A DNA stretch of 5,671 nt, taken from assembly GCA_031260095.1 (NCBI GenBank), contig JAIRKN010000254.1, positions 1-5,671 of the forward strand, written 5' to 3'. The stretch comes from Tannerella sp. GTDB lineage: Bacteria; Bacteroidota; Bacteroidia; Bacteroidales; Tannerellaceae. Position 1 is the stretch's first letter; every line of letters starts with the position of its first letter. The notes below the pieces were generated by a model that was given only the letters and a program-made list of their open reading frames with translations, did no database searches and had not been told where the DNA came from. Of the stretch, positions 5,608-5,671 are shown one piece after another. The translations under genes and the position numbers were made by a program.

Positions 5608-5671
5608 TTATTTCTTTGCAGCGTCCAAAGATTTTTTCCTGAATTCTTTCAACATTTTTTCCATCTCTAAA
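5608..5671 (-). CDS. C-terminal end of an unidentified protein (5' part outside the window)
   Basis: The minus-strand frame entering from the right edge reads LEMEKMLKEFRKKSLDAAKK and ends at TAA (5608-5610). Only 20 codons are visible. The tail is a strongly charged, helix-forming sequence rich in Lys, with no motif that identifies a family. The case for a real gene end is the in-frame stop followed 19 bases later by a strong terminator. The competing frame through these bases is also open, but its sequence looks less natural and reads on toward the terminator stem. Confidence 0.55.
   Translation of the reverse strand, partial: LEMEKMLKEFRKKSLDAAKK

Overview
The window looks like a chromosomal segment from a member of the Bacteroidales (phylum Bacteroidota). 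The signs are a small membrane protein of the DUF4491 type, a Mip/FkpA-like FKBP with Bacteroidales-type linker sequence, A-rich upstream regions in place of Shine-Dalgarno sequences, and several matches to the Bacteroidota promoter (-33 TTG, -7 TAnnTTTG). The genus cannot be fixed from the sequence.

Layout. At the left edge is the 3' part of a plus-strand FKBP-type peptidyl-prolyl isomerase. It converges on a small glutaredoxin/thioredoxin-fold protein on the minus strand (421-678), which has a well-spaced promoter. Positions 711-1479 hold no intact gene. They contain a short decayed piece that looks like an IS110-family transposase (about 928-1062), then a palindromic REP/MITE-like element (1234-1312) and a 27-bp-period direct repeat (1300-1380). 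Next, on the minus strand, is a RidA-family enamine/imine deaminase with its own promoter. Upstream of it is a two-gene unit: a siderophore-type TonB-dependent outer-membrane receptor (2354-4678) followed after 12 bp by the DUF4491 inner-membrane protein (2015-2341). Upstream of the receptor are a candidate promoter, a perfect 8-bp inverted repeat touching the -33 element, and a decayed second IS110-type transposase (4816-5375). At the right edge are a bidirectional hairpin terminator and the last 20 codons of another minus-strand gene.

How the genes relate. The receptor and the DUF4491 protein are probably co-transcribed, so the small membrane protein may serve uptake or handling of the receptor's unknown ligand. 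This is inference. FKBP, the glutaredoxin-like protein and RidA are housekeeping or stress-type genes (protein folding, thiol redox, removal of reactive enamines) and show no clear link to the receptor. Decayed transposases on both sides of the RidA-DUF4491-receptor block, plus the repeat cluster, mark the segment as a site of past insertions. I see no intact mobile element, CRISPR array, tRNA or rRNA, and no convincing new multigene system. The most open questions are the receptor/DUF4491 pair and the palindrome at its promoter.
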